Assembly: GCF_000024205.1 (NCBI RefSeq)
Contig: NC_013216.1
Location: 1,674,001-1,738,000, forward strand
Direction of reading: 5' to 3'
Source of the DNA: Desulfofarcimen acetoxidans DSM 771
GTDB taxonomy: Bacteria; Bacillota; Desulfotomaculia; Desulfotomaculales; Desulfofarciminaceae
Length of the DNA: 64,000 bases
How positions within the stretch are numbered: position 1 is the stretch's first letter; every line of letters starts with the position of its first letter. A program made the position numbers and the translations under genes. Positions 8,703 to 16,729 of this stretch are shown piece by piece. The notes below the pieces were generated by a model. The model ran no database searches. It had not been told where the DNA came from and saw nothing but the letters and a program-made list of their open reading frames with translations.

Positions 8703-9686
8703 TTGTCTGTTAATACAAAAAAGCTCATCAAGAATGCCTACCGAATTACTAAGGAAAGGGGTATAACTGCATTGCGTATCAGGGTGCCCGGCGGCTGCCT
8801 GGACGTTAAATATTTCGACATAATAAAAAAAATAGCTGAAAAGTACGGTGACGGGACTGTGCATATAACTACACGACAGGGTTTTGAAGTCCCGGGGATA
8901 TCAATGAATGACATAGATGAAATAAACGAAATAATTTCCCCTATCCTGCAGGGTATGGAAAAGGAACTGGGTGTGGAAATTGATGATACAACTGCCGGTT
9001 ACCCGGCTGCCGGTACCAGAAATGTATCGGCTTGTATAGGCAATAAAGTCTGCCCTTTTGCTAATTATAATACTGCACAATTGGCTCAAAAAATAGAAAG
9101 TCTTATTTACCCCAATGATTATCATGTTAAAATAGCAGTATCGGGCTGCCCAAATGACTGTATAAAAGCCCATATGCAGGATGTCGGAATTATGGGTATG
9201 GTGGAGCCGGTTTACCGGAGGGAGCGTTGTATTGGTTGTAAGGCATGTGTGAGCAATTGCAGTAAAGTTTCCGCAGGTGCCTTAAGTTTTATCAATTACA
9301 AGGTAGAACGCGACGAAAAACGTTGTATCGGTTGTGGTGAGTGTATCTTAAAATGCCCGAGTTCAGCCTGGGTAAGGGGTGATAACTACTACCGTGTTGT
9401 TATCATGGGGCGTACCGGTAAAAAGAATCCCCGTATAGCTCGTCCTTTCCTGGAATGGGTGACGGAAGATGTTGTTCTAAGCGTAATCAAAAATATGTAC
9501 AGCTATATAGAAAGACATATTGATAAAAGTTTGCCTAAAGAGCATGTTGGTTATATTGTGGACAGGACAGGCTTTCAAGTATTTTCAAAAGAGGTTTTGG
9601 ATAATGTGGAACTCGGAGAAAAGGCCAAGTCAGTTAAATTTATCTCCTTTGGCGGTTATGAAAATGACAGCCCCAGCCGGCAATAG
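8703..9686 (+). CDS. asrC: Anaerobic sulfite reductase subunit C (siroheme subunit)
   Basis: About 327 residues. The siroheme/4Fe-4S ligands are CIGNKVC (C-X5-C) and GCPNDC (C-X3-C). An inserted two-cluster ferredoxin domain follows (CIGCKACVSNC, CIGCGECILKCP). It carries out the six-electron reduction of sulfite to sulfide with AsrAB. I chose the TTG at 8703 because GGGGGGAG sits just before it and because the protein then begins MSVNTKKL, like known AsrC. An ATG at 8679 inside asrB is the alternative, lacking a ribosome site. The IS607-like element lies ~95 bp downstream. Confidence 0.9.
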   Translation: MSVNTKKLIKNAYRITKERGITALRIRVPGGCLDVKYFDIIKKIAEKYGDGTVHITTRQGFEVPGISMNDIDEINEIISPILQGMEKELGVEIDDTTAGYPAAGTRNVSACIGNKVCPFANYNTAQLAQKIESLIYPNDYHVKIAVSGCPNDCIKAHMQDVGIMGMVEPVYRRERCIGCKACVSNCSKVSAGALSFINYKVERDEKRCIGCGECILKCPSSAWVRGDNYYRVVIMGRTGKKNPRIARPFLEWVTEDVVLSVIKNMYSYIERHIDKSLPKEHVGYIVDRTGFQVFSKEVLDNVELGEKAKSVKFISFGGYENDSPSRQ

Positions 9687-9859
9687 CGCTATTAAGTTTA
9701 CTTGCATTTCGTAAATAACTTATTGTCTTTTTATATGTTATTTTATATAATTTTATTTAATGGATTAATTATATAATGGAGGATGCAACTGTTACTAGAA
9801 AACTAAATTAATATCAAAAAACCTGCCATAATATGATATAATTTTGGTAGGTGATTAGG

Positions 9860-10295
9860 ATGGAAAACCGTATAAGTATTGGCAAAGCAGCTAAATATTT
9901 AGGGATTAGTATTAATACTTTACGTGTTTGGGAAAAGAAAAAGATATTAGTTCCAGAAAGAACTCCTACTGGCCATCGCCGCTATAAAATATCCCAAGTA
10001 GAATCCTTTGAGGGCAAAAAATATATCCGAATTCAAAATACCGTATTTCTCTACGCCAGGGTATCTACACAAAAACAGGTTGATGCCGGGAATCTTGATC
10101 GATAAACGGGAAGGTTTACTAGAATATGCATCAAATAACAAATATGCTATTCAGGCTGTTTTTCATGATATTGCCAGTGGTTTAAATGAAAAACGTGGCG
10201 GCAGAGTAGCAAAAAAGCTGTCAAAGGTCATTGAAAGCGAGGTGACTACCAGTGAAGACAACGGCGATGGGAATAATCCTGGAACTGACAGCTAA
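9860..10295 (+). pseudogene. tnpA: IS607-type serine recombinase TnpA, broken
   Basis: The N-terminus is a MerR-like helix-turn-helix (ISIGKAAKYLGISINTLRVW) followed by the start of the resolvase domain with the catalytic serine (YARVSTQKQ). Relative to copy 2, a CAA codon has become TAA after ..GNLDR and one base is inserted shortly after, so the frame is closed and shifted. Even the intact copy lacks the C-terminal half of the catalytic domain (the DRLTRFG region typical of TnpA). This copy cannot make an active recombinase. Confidence 0.82.
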
Positions 10296-11709
10296 ACAGA
10301 AAGAATACATTGATAACCTCATGGATCGTTACTGTACCGCAGTTCGTTGGGCATTTAAAAGACTGCTGGACGGATGGAAAGTACAGGACATTCGTATAAC
10401 TGTACAAGGAAAGTTCAGACTTAACTCCCGGCAGGCTAACGATGCAGTATATGATGCCCAGACCACAATCAAAAGCCAATATGAATTAGTGCAGATGCAC
10501 TATGAAAACGCCAAAGCAAAGGTTGAATTTACAGAAAAGCGTATCGCCAAGGCTAAATCACTGTCTAAGATTGCCAAACTGCAAAAACGGTTAGAAAAGG
10601 AACAGCGTAAACTGGCCTTCTGGCAAAAGCACCTGGATAACAATACTTTTCCGCCTGTTGTATTCGGAGGAAAGAAGCTCTTTCAAGAACGCTGCAAAGG
10701 CAATATTACCAGAGAAGAGTGGCAGGAAGTCAGAAGTAACCGTTATCTGTCACGGGGAGATAAAACCAAAGGCGGCAACCTAAATACCCGCATATACAAA
10801 GGCCAAGACCAAATCTATCTTGATATAGCTGCCGACCCGGTACAGAAAGGGAAATCCGTTCGGTATAACCGCATAACGGTGCCGATCTATTTATCTCAAA
10901 AGCCATCGAAAAAGGCCGGCAAGATTAACGGTATCAACTACCGGCAAATGGTTTTGGATTATCTTAAAACAGGCAGTGCCTATCAGGTAGAAATCCTCCG
11001 CAGAGACGGTAAATATTACGTCCATGTGAGTATTGAAGAAGAAGTTCCGATGCCATATAACCATAAGGGTGCGTTTGGTGTAGACACCAATCCGGACGGA
11101 TTAGGCGTAACCCAGGCAGACTGTCTGGGGCAATACCGGGGCAGTGAATGGCTTGTCCAAGGCGAATGGACTTATGCCAGAACAAACCGGAGAAATAACC
11201 AGACCTGCGAAATGGCTAAGAAAGTGATCCTCCGAGCTAAAGAAAAAGGTTACGCTCTGGCGGTAGAGGACTTGAAGTTTAAAAATGACAAGTCCGTAAC
11301 GGCCAAGTTTAACCGAATGAGTCACAGTTTTGTCTGGTCGAAGTTTCTAAAAGCAGTTGACCGGTGTGCTGCCCGTGAGGGAGTGCCGATATTAAAGGTA
11401 AAACCGGCTTTTACTTCGGTCATAGGCATCCTAAAATACCAGCACATGTACGGCATAGCTGTTCACGAAGCGGCAGGCTATGTCATAGCCCGGCGTGGCT
11501 TGGGCTTTTATCATGAGAAGATACCCAAGATGTTGCTTGATAAACTGGTTAAAAAGAAACCTGAATTTAAACAAATGGCAAATTGGAAACAATGGTCAGC
11601 AGTTAAAAAGTCTGTGCTGGCCAAGATTAAAAAAATCACGAAAAGGAAGAGGGTGAATAGCCTGGTTTCATGGCAGATTCACCGGAAAAATGTGTTAGGT
11701 ATAGGTTAA
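10252..11709 (+). CDS. tnpB: TnpB-family RuvC-like protein of IS607-like element, copy 1
   Basis: 485 residues, GTG start 7 bp after GAGGTG. RuvC motif I is GVDTNPDGLGV and motif II is ALAVEDLKF. The zinc finger (CxxC pairs) and the usual third acidic residue before NAA of TnpB are missing; the region reads YGIAVHEAAGYVIARRG, typical of a common zinc-ribbon-less TnpB-related group. Active TnpB are RNA-guided nucleases that favour retention of the element; whether this variant cuts is unclear. About 15 residues differ from copy 2. Confidence 0.85.
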   Translation: MKTTAMGIILELTAKQKEYIDNLMDRYCTAVRWAFKRLLDGWKVQDIRITVQGKFRLNSRQANDAVYDAQTTIKSQYELVQMHYENAKAKVEFTEKRIAKAKSLSKIAKLQKRLEKEQRKLAFWQKHLDNNTFPPVVFGGKKLFQERCKGNITREEWQEVRSNRYLSRGDKTKGGNLNTRIYKGQDQIYLDIAADPVQKGKSVRYNRITVPIYLSQKPSKKAGKINGINYRQMVLDYLKTGSAYQVEILRRDGKYYVHVSIEEEVPMPYNHKGAFGVDTNPDGLGVTQADCLGQYRGSEWLVQGEWTYARTNRRNNQTCEMAKKVILRAKEKGYALAVEDLKFKNDKSVTAKFNRMSHSFVWSKFLKAVDRCAAREGVPILKVKPAFTSVIGILKYQHMYGIAVHEAAGYVIARRGLGFYHEKIPKMLLDKLVKKKPEFKQMANWKQWSAVKKSVLAKIKKITKRKRVNSLVSWQIHRKNVLGIG

Positions 11710-11969
11710 TCCCTTTGCTATAAATTTTGCGGGCGGCACAGTACACGCAGCGAAAGGCTGTTGCCGCAAGTCGGAACACAGGCGGAGGTAACACCTTCTC
11801 CGGGTAGTACACTCGCTTTAAGCAGTGGCGGGGAAACTTTTTTAGAGGAGACCACCCGGAACATAGGCGAGAGCCTATGGCCTAGCAGTTGAATCCTGTG
11901 ACACTGCCACCCGTTTGTCGGACGGGTGAAAAAACTACTTGTAGTTTTTAGTAGGTTTTAGAAACCAGG
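11710..11969 (+). ncRNA. Candidate omega/right-end guide RNA scaffold, copy 1
   Basis: About 260 non-coding bases between the tnpB stop and the right end, almost identical in copy 2. Hairpins include CACCCGTTTGTCGGACGGGTG, CATAGGCGAGAGCCTATG and a terminal AAAAACTACTTGTAGTTTTT. In TnpB systems this region is the guide-RNA scaffold and the bases just past the element end are the guide. Here the guide would start TAGAAATAAATG. Assigned by position and structure only. Confidence 0.5.
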
Positions 11970-11978
11970 TAGAAATAA

Positions 11979-12635
11979 ATGACTACACCTAAAGGTTCAT
12001 TTATTCAGAGGGATAAGGAAACATATGCTATTGTTCCCAAAACGCCCCTTGGACTCATTACACCGGAATTAATGAAAACTATAGCTGATACCGCAATAAA
12101 GTATAATATTCCGATTATAAAAATTACATCCGGTCAAAGGATGGCTTTGGTGGGTATGAAGCCAGAAATTGTTGATAATGTGTGGAGTGACTTGGGTACT
12201 GAAATAGGACCGGCAGTTGAACCTTGTGTGCATTATGTCCAAGCATGTCCCGGTACCGCTGTATGTAAATTTGGTATACAAGACTCTTTGGGGCTTGGTA
12301 TGAGTCTCGAAAAGATGTTAGTTAATATTGAGCTTGAACTGCCGGCAAAAGCCAAGATTGGTATATCAGGTTGTCCCAACACATGCGGCGAATCTCGTGT
12401 CAGAGATATCGGTCTAATAGGTAAAAAAAGTGGTTGGACATTTATTTTTGGTGGGAATTCGGGTGCCCGTCCCCGTATCGGTGATGTAATCGCTGAGAAT
12501 CTGACTAATGAGGAAGCTATTGAACTTGCTAAGAAATGCTTAAATTATTATAAGGAAAATGCAAATAAGAAGGAAAGAACTGCAAGGTTTATCGAGAGAA
12601 TTGGAATTGAAGAATTCAAAAAAGCAATATTATAA
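11979..12635 (+). CDS. Small siroheme/4Fe-4S sulfite-reductase-like protein (assimilatory-type low-spin SiR family), paralogue 1
   Basis: 218 residues, one nitrite/sulfite reductase repeat. Cluster/siroheme ligands are C90-X5-C96 (CPGTAVC) and C132-X3-C136 (GCPNTC). Proteins of this size include the low-spin assimilatory-type sulfite reductase of Desulfovibrio. It follows asrABC, suggesting a sulfite or nitrite role. Its own Shine-Dalgarno (TGGAGG) has been separated from the ATG by the IS607-like element; only CCAGG, supplied by the element's right end, remains in place. A 58-nt palindrome overlaps its stop codon. Confidence 0.78.
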   Translation: MTTPKGSFIQRDKETYAIVPKTPLGLITPELMKTIADTAIKYNIPIIKITSGQRMALVGMKPEIVDNVWSDLGTEIGPAVEPCVHYVQACPGTAVCKFGIQDSLGLGMSLEKMLVNIELELPAKAKIGISGCPNTCGESRVRDIGLIGKKSGWTFIFGGNSGARPRIGDVIAENLTNEEAIELAKKCLNYYKENANKKERTARFIERIGIEEFKKAIL

Positions 12636-12681
12636 AAACAGAAGACCTTCCCAGGAAGGTCTTCTGTTTTTATAATATTGC
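12624..12681. terminator. Very long perfect palindrome / bidirectional terminator
   Basis: 28-bp perfectly complementary arms separated by 2 nt (CA), starting inside the last codons of the small sulfite reductase (GCAATATTATAAAAACAG…). The core GAAGACCTTCC / GGAAGGTCTTC is flanked by A- and T-runs, giving a terminator in both directions. Confidence 0.75.
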
Positions 12682-12717
12682 GAAACAGTTCATGCATTCA
12701 CTTATGATTGAGCGGAT

Positions 12718-12733
12718 TGTGATCAATATCACA
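12718..12733. promoter_or_regulatory. CRP/HcpR-type operator upstream of rrf2-fdx-hcp2
   Basis: TGTGATCAATATCACA is a perfect TGTGA-N6-TCACA palindrome. Its centre lies 51.5 bp upstream of the TATAAT at 12777, exactly as at hcp1. The surrounding 80 bp are clearly homologous to the hcp1 promoter. Confidence 0.78.
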
Positions 12734-12776
12734 GTGCGAGACGTTTCTAATCACTGTATCTTAATGAAGGGTGCTT

Positions 12777-12782
12777 TATAAT
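12777..12782 (+). promoter_or_regulatory. rrf2-fdx-hcp2 promoter -10 box
   Basis: TATAAT at the same spacing from the operator as at hcp1; no good -35 is seen. Confidence 0.65.
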
Positions 12783-12851
12783 TAGAAGCAGTTAAGGAAG
12801 TTTTGCAAGGGGACCAAAAATATCATATTAATCCTTTAGAGGTAAGACAGA

Positions 12852-13286
12852 ATGCAGATAACCAGACAAACGGAATATGCCATACATGCTGTTATAGAAC
12901 TTGCCCAAATACCCTTCGGTGATTTTGTTCTTATTAGACAAATAGCAAATAAACTCAATATCCCGGAAATGTTTCTTAAGAAGACTGTTCAGGCGTTAAA
13001 TAAAAGCGGGATAGTTGTTACCCAGAGGGGTACTAATGGCGGAGTAAGACTAAGTCGACCCAGTGACAAGCTAACAGTAGCTGATGTAATGGCTGCCATC
13101 GAAGGACCGTTAATGTTAAATGTTTGTCTGGGTGAAAATTACCAATGTAGTAATAAACCTTTCTGCAGTATCCATAAAATACTGCAGAGAACACAAAAAG
13201 CGGTTCTAAGGGAACTTTCCCGAGAAACATTTGCAGATATTATAAAAAATAAATTACGCCTGGAAAAGAGAGTAGAGGAGGTGTAA
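12852..13286 (+). CDS. Rrf2-family Fe-S transcriptional regulator (NsrR/IscR-like)
   Basis: 144 residues. An N-terminal winged helix-turn-helix (TEYAIHAVIELA … IRQIANKLNIPEMFLKKTVQALNKSGIV) with the RGTNGGVRLSRP wing is typical of Rrf2. Three cluster cysteines are C92, C99 and C105 (C-X6-C-X5-C). NsrR-type members sense nitric oxide through this cluster. First gene of an operon with a ferredoxin and hcp2, so it probably controls nitrosative or redox stress genes, perhaps its own operon together with the HcpR-like activator. The exact ligand (NO, Fe-S status, thiols) is not shown by sequence. Confidence 0.85.
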   Translation: MQITRQTEYAIHAVIELAQIPFGDFVLIRQIANKLNIPEMFLKKTVQALNKSGIVVTQRGTNGGVRLSRPSDKLTVADVMAAIEGPLMLNVCLGENYQCSNKPFCSIHKILQRTQKAVLRELSRETFADIIKNKLRLEKRVEEV

Positions 13287-13289
13287 AAT

Positions 13290-13475
13290 ATGTATCCCGT
13301 TGTGAATAGCGAAACCTGTGTTGCTTGTGCCACTTGCTTTGAAGTTTGCCCGGCTGAGCCCAAAGTTTTTGAAGTAACTGACTATTCTAAGGTAATAAAT
13401 CCCGAGGCTTGTCTTGAGTGTGGCGCTTGTGAGGAGAATTGTCCAACCGGCTCTATTAAACTAATTGATAATTAA
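13290..13475 (+). CDS. 2[4Fe-4S] ferredoxin, likely Hcp electron donor
   Basis: 61 residues with two cluster motifs: CVACATCFEVCP and CLECGACEENCP. The ATG lies after AGGAGGTG and 3 bp from the rrf2 stop. Ferredoxins (frdX) next to hcp are common in anaerobes and are expected to reduce Hcp. Its last codons (..LIDN-stop) are also found, out of context, upstream of hcp1, which shows that hcp1 derives from an rrf2-fdx-hcp arrangement. Confidence 0.9.
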   Translation: MYPVVNSETCVACATCFEVCPAEPKVFEVTDYSKVINPEACLECGACEENCPTGSIKLIDN

Positions 13476-13517
13476 TTAGCAAATTATATTAAATCAAAAA
13501 TAAAGGGAGGAATTATA

Positions 13518-15146
13518 ATGTTTTGCAATCAATGCGAGCAAACAGCTAAAGGAACAGGATGTACTGTTATAGGAGTTTGCGGGAAGAAGCCCGAAGTAGC
13601 GGCGCTGCAGGATTTACTGCTGCATGCGGTCAAAGGGATGTCTCTGTATGCTAATGAAGGTCGCCGTGTAGGTGTAATAGATCAGGAAGTAAACGCTTTA
13701 ACCTGTGAAGCTGTATTCTCTACCCTGACCAATGTTAATTTTGACCCAAAGCGGTTACAAGTACTCATTAATACTTGTGCTGAACTTACTGCAAAGTTAA
13801 AAGAAAAAGTTGCCCAGGCCGGCGGAAAAATTAATTTTACGGATCCCGCGGCCAACTTCGTACCTACTTCCGATTTGGAGAGTTTGGTTAAACAAGGTGA
13901 GTTAGTTGGTATAATTAATGATCATGATGCCGATCCTGACATCCAATCCCTGCAGCAAATTATGGTTTATGGTATAAAAGGTGTGGCAGCCTATGCCGAC
14001 CACGCTCATATCCTGGGCCAGGAGGATGATAAAGTTTATGCCTTTATCCATGAAGGCTTGGCAGCTCTGGCCAATAAGGAGTTAAACCTAAACGACTGGA
14101 TAGCCCTGGTATTGAAATGCGGTGAAATTAACTTAAGAGTTATGGAACTGCTGGATGCAGCCAATACCGGCACCTACGGACACCCGGTACCTACAACAGT
14201 TCCTCTGGGACATAAGAAGGGTAAGTGCATTCTCATCTCCGGCCATGACCTTAAAGACCTGGAAGAGCTGCTCAAGCAGACTGAAGGAAAAGGCATTTAT
14301 GTATACACCCATGGTGAGATGCTGCCAACCCACGGTTATCCCCAATTGAAAAAATACGGACATTTCTACGGTCACTTCGGGACTGCCTGGCAAAATCAAA
14401 AGAAAGAATTTGCTGAGTTTCCCGGTGCTATCCTGATGACCACTAACTGTATACAGGAACCGCAGAAGTCTTATGCCGATAATATTTTTACCACCGGTTT
14501 GGTGGCCTGGCCCGGTGTACAGCATGTAAAAAACGGCGACTTTGGTCCGGTTATAGAAAAAGCTCTGGCCATGCCCGGTTTTGAGTCGGATGAAGATAAA
14601 GGCAGCGTAATGGTGGGATTTGCCCGCAATACAGTTTTAAGCGTAGCGGACAAAGTAATCGCGGGAGTGAAGAGTGGCGCTATTAAACACTTCTTCCTGG
14701 TTGGCGGATGTGACGGTGCCAAGTCAGGACGCAGCTACTATGCCGATTTCGTGGAAAAAGCACCTAAGGACACAGTTATCCTGACCTTAGCCTGCGGCAA
14801 GTTCCGCTTCTTCGATAAACAGCTGGGTGATATCGGGGGTATTCCGAGATTGCTTGACATAGGACAGTGCAATGATGCCTACTCGGCTATTCAGATTGCT
14901 GTGGCTCTGGCTAACGCTTTTGGATGTGGGGTCAATGACCTGCCGCTTTCACTGATAATTTCCTGGTACGAGCAAAAAGCCGTAGCAATTCTGCTCACAT
15001 TGTTACACCTGGGAATTAAGAATATTCGCTTAGGCCCCAGCCTGCCGGCCTTTGTCAGCCCGAACGTGCTGGATGTACTGGTTAAGAACTTTGATATCAA
15101 GACCATCACTACACCGGAAGAGGATCTGGCTGCTATTCTGAAGTAA
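13518..15146 (+). CDS. hcp: Hybrid cluster protein (hydroxylamine reductase / NO-stress protein), copy 2
   Basis: 542 residues, with all cluster-ligand blocks described for copy 1 (C3, C6, C15, C21 and the C-terminal hybrid-cluster cysteines). About 20 residues differ from copy 1, mostly between residues 85 and 160. It is the third gene of rrf2-fdx-hcp, 42 bp after the ferredoxin, with an identical GGGAGG ribosome site and a homologous terminator. The intact three-gene order and the ferredoxin scar upstream of hcp1 suggest this is the ancestral copy. Expression should follow the CRP/HcpR-type site at 12718. Confidence 0.95.
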   Translation: MFCNQCEQTAKGTGCTVIGVCGKKPEVAALQDLLLHAVKGMSLYANEGRRVGVIDQEVNALTCEAVFSTLTNVNFDPKRLQVLINTCAELTAKLKEKVAQAGGKINFTDPAANFVPTSDLESLVKQGELVGIINDHDADPDIQSLQQIMVYGIKGVAAYADHAHILGQEDDKVYAFIHEGLAALANKELNLNDWIALVLKCGEINLRVMELLDAANTGTYGHPVPTTVPLGHKKGKCILISGHDLKDLEELLKQTEGKGIYVYTHGEMLPTHGYPQLKKYGHFYGHFGTAWQNQKKEFAEFPGAILMTTNCIQEPQKSYADNIFTTGLVAWPGVQHVKNGDFGPVIEKALAMPGFESDEDKGSVMVGFARNTVLSVADKVIAGVKSGAIKHFFLVGGCDGAKSGRSYYADFVEKAPKDTVILTLACGKFRFFDKQLGDIGGIPRLLDIGQCNDAYSAIQIAVALANAFGCGVNDLPLSLIISWYEQKAVAILLTLLHLGIKNIRLGPSLPAFVSPNVLDVLVKNFDIKTITTPEEDLAAILK

Positions 15147-15173
15147 TTTATTATAATAATATTAGATTAATAG

Positions 15174-15215
15174 GAGCTCAAAAAGAGAACCAAATAACGG
15201 ATCTCTTTTTGAGCC
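15174..15215 (+). terminator. hcp2 terminator
   Basis: GCTCAAAAAGAGA / TCTCTTTTTGAGC arms, homologous to the hcp1 terminator. Confidence 0.75.
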
Positions 15216-15250
15216 TTCTATTTTAAAGTAAGAATATTCATTATTATTAA

Positions 15251-15287
15251 AAAATTAAGGGACTGAAATCCTCAGTCCCTTAATTTT
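15251..15287. terminator. Bidirectional terminator between hcp2 and the MetE-like gene
   Basis: 16-bp arms (AAAATTAAGGGACTGA / TCAGTCCCTTAATTTT). It lies immediately after the stop of the minus-strand gene. Confidence 0.8.
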
Positions 15288-15290
15288 AGA

Positions 15291-16319
15291 TTAGTATAAC
15301 TTATATTTATCCCGCAGTCTAAGGGAAATCTCTTTTAGAACTTGAAATGCCCGCTCAACGCTTATCATTTTATCGGCATTAATTAAGCAGCATCGTGCCG
15401 GTGCCAGCCAGGCATTTTTAAAGATTAGTTCCTTATTTATGCCGTGATCGGATAGATAATTCCAGAATGTCTCAAGTTTATCTATCAATGAATTAATACT
15501 TTCCTGGGATATTTCTTCTGTTAGTGTTGGTACAATACCCCATGAAATTATACCGCCTCTTTCGAGAAAAGCTTTTACATCAGCAACATATCTGGTGAAA
15601 ATATGACCCCAACCGAAGGTATCAACAGAAAGTATGTCCAGTTCAAGTTCCTTAAGCAGAAAAGACCAGTCAGGGTTTCCACAGAGATGCACCCCCCGTG
15701 GACCCTTAATGCTTGCCAGAAATTGCGTATAGTCTTCTTTTGCTCTACTGCTGGGGTAACCGGTGAAAGAGCCAAAAATAAATTCAAGACCGGGTTCATC
15801 GACCCAAACAAAGGCGTTTTTATTTTTTTCCGTCAGTTGGCTGTATTGTGTATTTATTTTTCTGGCAATAAAGTCAAACAATAAGACTCGTACTTCATCG
15901 GTATAGATAATAGGTTTTAAATCCAGATCAAATATTTTTAATCCGTAACTTACGGGTCCGATTACTTGACCTCTGATAGTAGAGTAGCGGCTCAGATCCT
16001 GCTGTAAAAACTTATTTAGTGAAACAGAGTAATCGCTGCTCAGTTTAAAGTAATCTTCATTTTCACTATTTTCGATATAGGTAATAAGGTTTTCATAGAA
16101 TGCTTGTACATCTAACCGAATCTTTTCTTCTTTCTCGTCAAGTATAATTCCCGGAAAGTGTTCACTTATTTGAGCATACATATCTTCCTTAAAGCTAAAT
16201 TTGGGTAGCTGGGGCCAATAAGGAATATCCAGTGTTAAAGCAATTTCTATAGCCCTCTCTACATCGGTATGAGGCATGACACCCATTGCTGTTGTCATGC
16301 AATTGCCGGTTAAATTCAT
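15291..16319 (-). CDS. MetE C-terminal-like / UROD-superfamily methyltransferase-like protein
   Basis: 342 residues. Fold and motifs resemble the C-terminal domain of cobalamin-independent methionine synthase: N-terminal TAMGVMPHTD, VDEPGLEF near 173, GVHLCGNPDW with H211 and C213 (zinc ligands in MetE), DILSVDTFGWG, and a late RCC. The MetE N-terminal half is absent, so it probably moves a methyl group on another substrate or corrinoid. I chose the ATG at 16319, preceded by AGGAGAAGGTG, over one at 16361. A perfect CRP/HcpR palindrome upstream has hcp-like spacing to a GATAAT, so it should be co-regulated with hcp. Confidence 0.72.
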   Translation of the reverse strand: MNLTGNCMTTAMGVMPHTDVERAIEIALTLDIPYWPQLPKFSFKEDMYAQISEHFPGIILDEKEEKIRLDVQAFYENLITYIENSENEDYFKLSSDYSVSLNKFLQQDLSRYSTIRGQVIGPVSYGLKIFDLDLKPIIYTDEVRVLLFDFIARKINTQYSQLTEKNKNAFVWVDEPGLEFIFGSFTGYPSSRAKEDYTQFLASIKGPRGVHLCGNPDWSFLLKELELDILSVDTFGWGHIFTRYVADVKAFLERGGIISWGIVPTLTEEISQESINSLIDKLETFWNYLSDHGINKELIFKNAWLAPARCCLINADKMISVERAFQVLKEISLRLRDKYKLY

Positions 16320-16384
16320 TATATCACCTTCTCCTCTTAATCTTTTATTTAAATTCTCCATCCCATCTTCTATATTATTTCAAT

Positions 16385-16390
16385 ATTATC
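16385..16390 (-). promoter_or_regulatory. Putative -10 box of the MetE-like gene
   Basis: GATAAT on the minus strand, 50.5 bp from the centre of the operator at 16433; the two hcp promoters have 51.5 bp. Confidence 0.5.
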
Positions 16391-16432
16391 ATTTTGGAAA
16401 GGTGTTTCATGTGCTGTATGTCAATAGTTAGG

Positions 16433-16448
16433 TGTGATATTGATCACA
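16433..16448. promoter_or_regulatory. CRP/HcpR-type operator upstream of the MetE-like gene
   Basis: TGTGATATTGATCACA, a perfect TGTGA-N6-TCACA palindrome and the exact reverse complement of the hcp2 operator. Confidence 0.75.
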
Positions 16449-16729
16449 GTTGTTTAATGGAGATGTTTTTAGGTGCTGACGCAGGATTACTTTAGATAGG
16501 CAAGTTCAGTAGAGAGTTAACTTTTATTTTTCTTTTATAGAATAATAATCCAAATTTATATTGTTGTTAAATACTGATTTTAGTAAAATATAAGTATCCA
16601 AATATAGAGAGGCTTACTAAAATGTTTTTCATTGCTTTGTTTGGGAAACATATTAAAAAAGAGCAGCGATGTTAGGCGGACAGCCTGTACATTTTGCATA
16701 TCTTATTTTGCTGAATAAAGGAGAATACT
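16449..16729. other. Intergenic region before the radical SAM gene
   Basis: AT-rich. Apart from the Shine-Dalgarno AAAGGAG at its end I see no gene or strong hairpin. A plus-strand promoter cannot be placed with confidence. Confidence 0.4.

Larger units (their letters stand above)
9783..11969 (+). mobile_element. IS607-like element, copy 1 (tnpA pseudogene + tnpB + conserved 3' RNA region)
   Basis: About 2.19 kb. Boundaries come from comparing the two copies: similarity begins near AACTGTTACTAG (9787) and ends at ..GAAACCAGG (11969). The left flank is TGGAGG and the right flank TAGAAATAAATG, the start region of the following sulfite-reductase gene. Joining the flanks restores a perfect Shine-Dalgarno for that gene. 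IS607 elements use a serine recombinase and target GG dinucleotides without target duplication, which fits. Confidence 0.82.

Noticed and set aside
11710-11969. Group I intron of an IStron in the IS607-like element
   Set aside because: I could not find group I core elements at the 5' side, where IStrons carry them; the conserved 3' region fits a TnpB guide RNA better.
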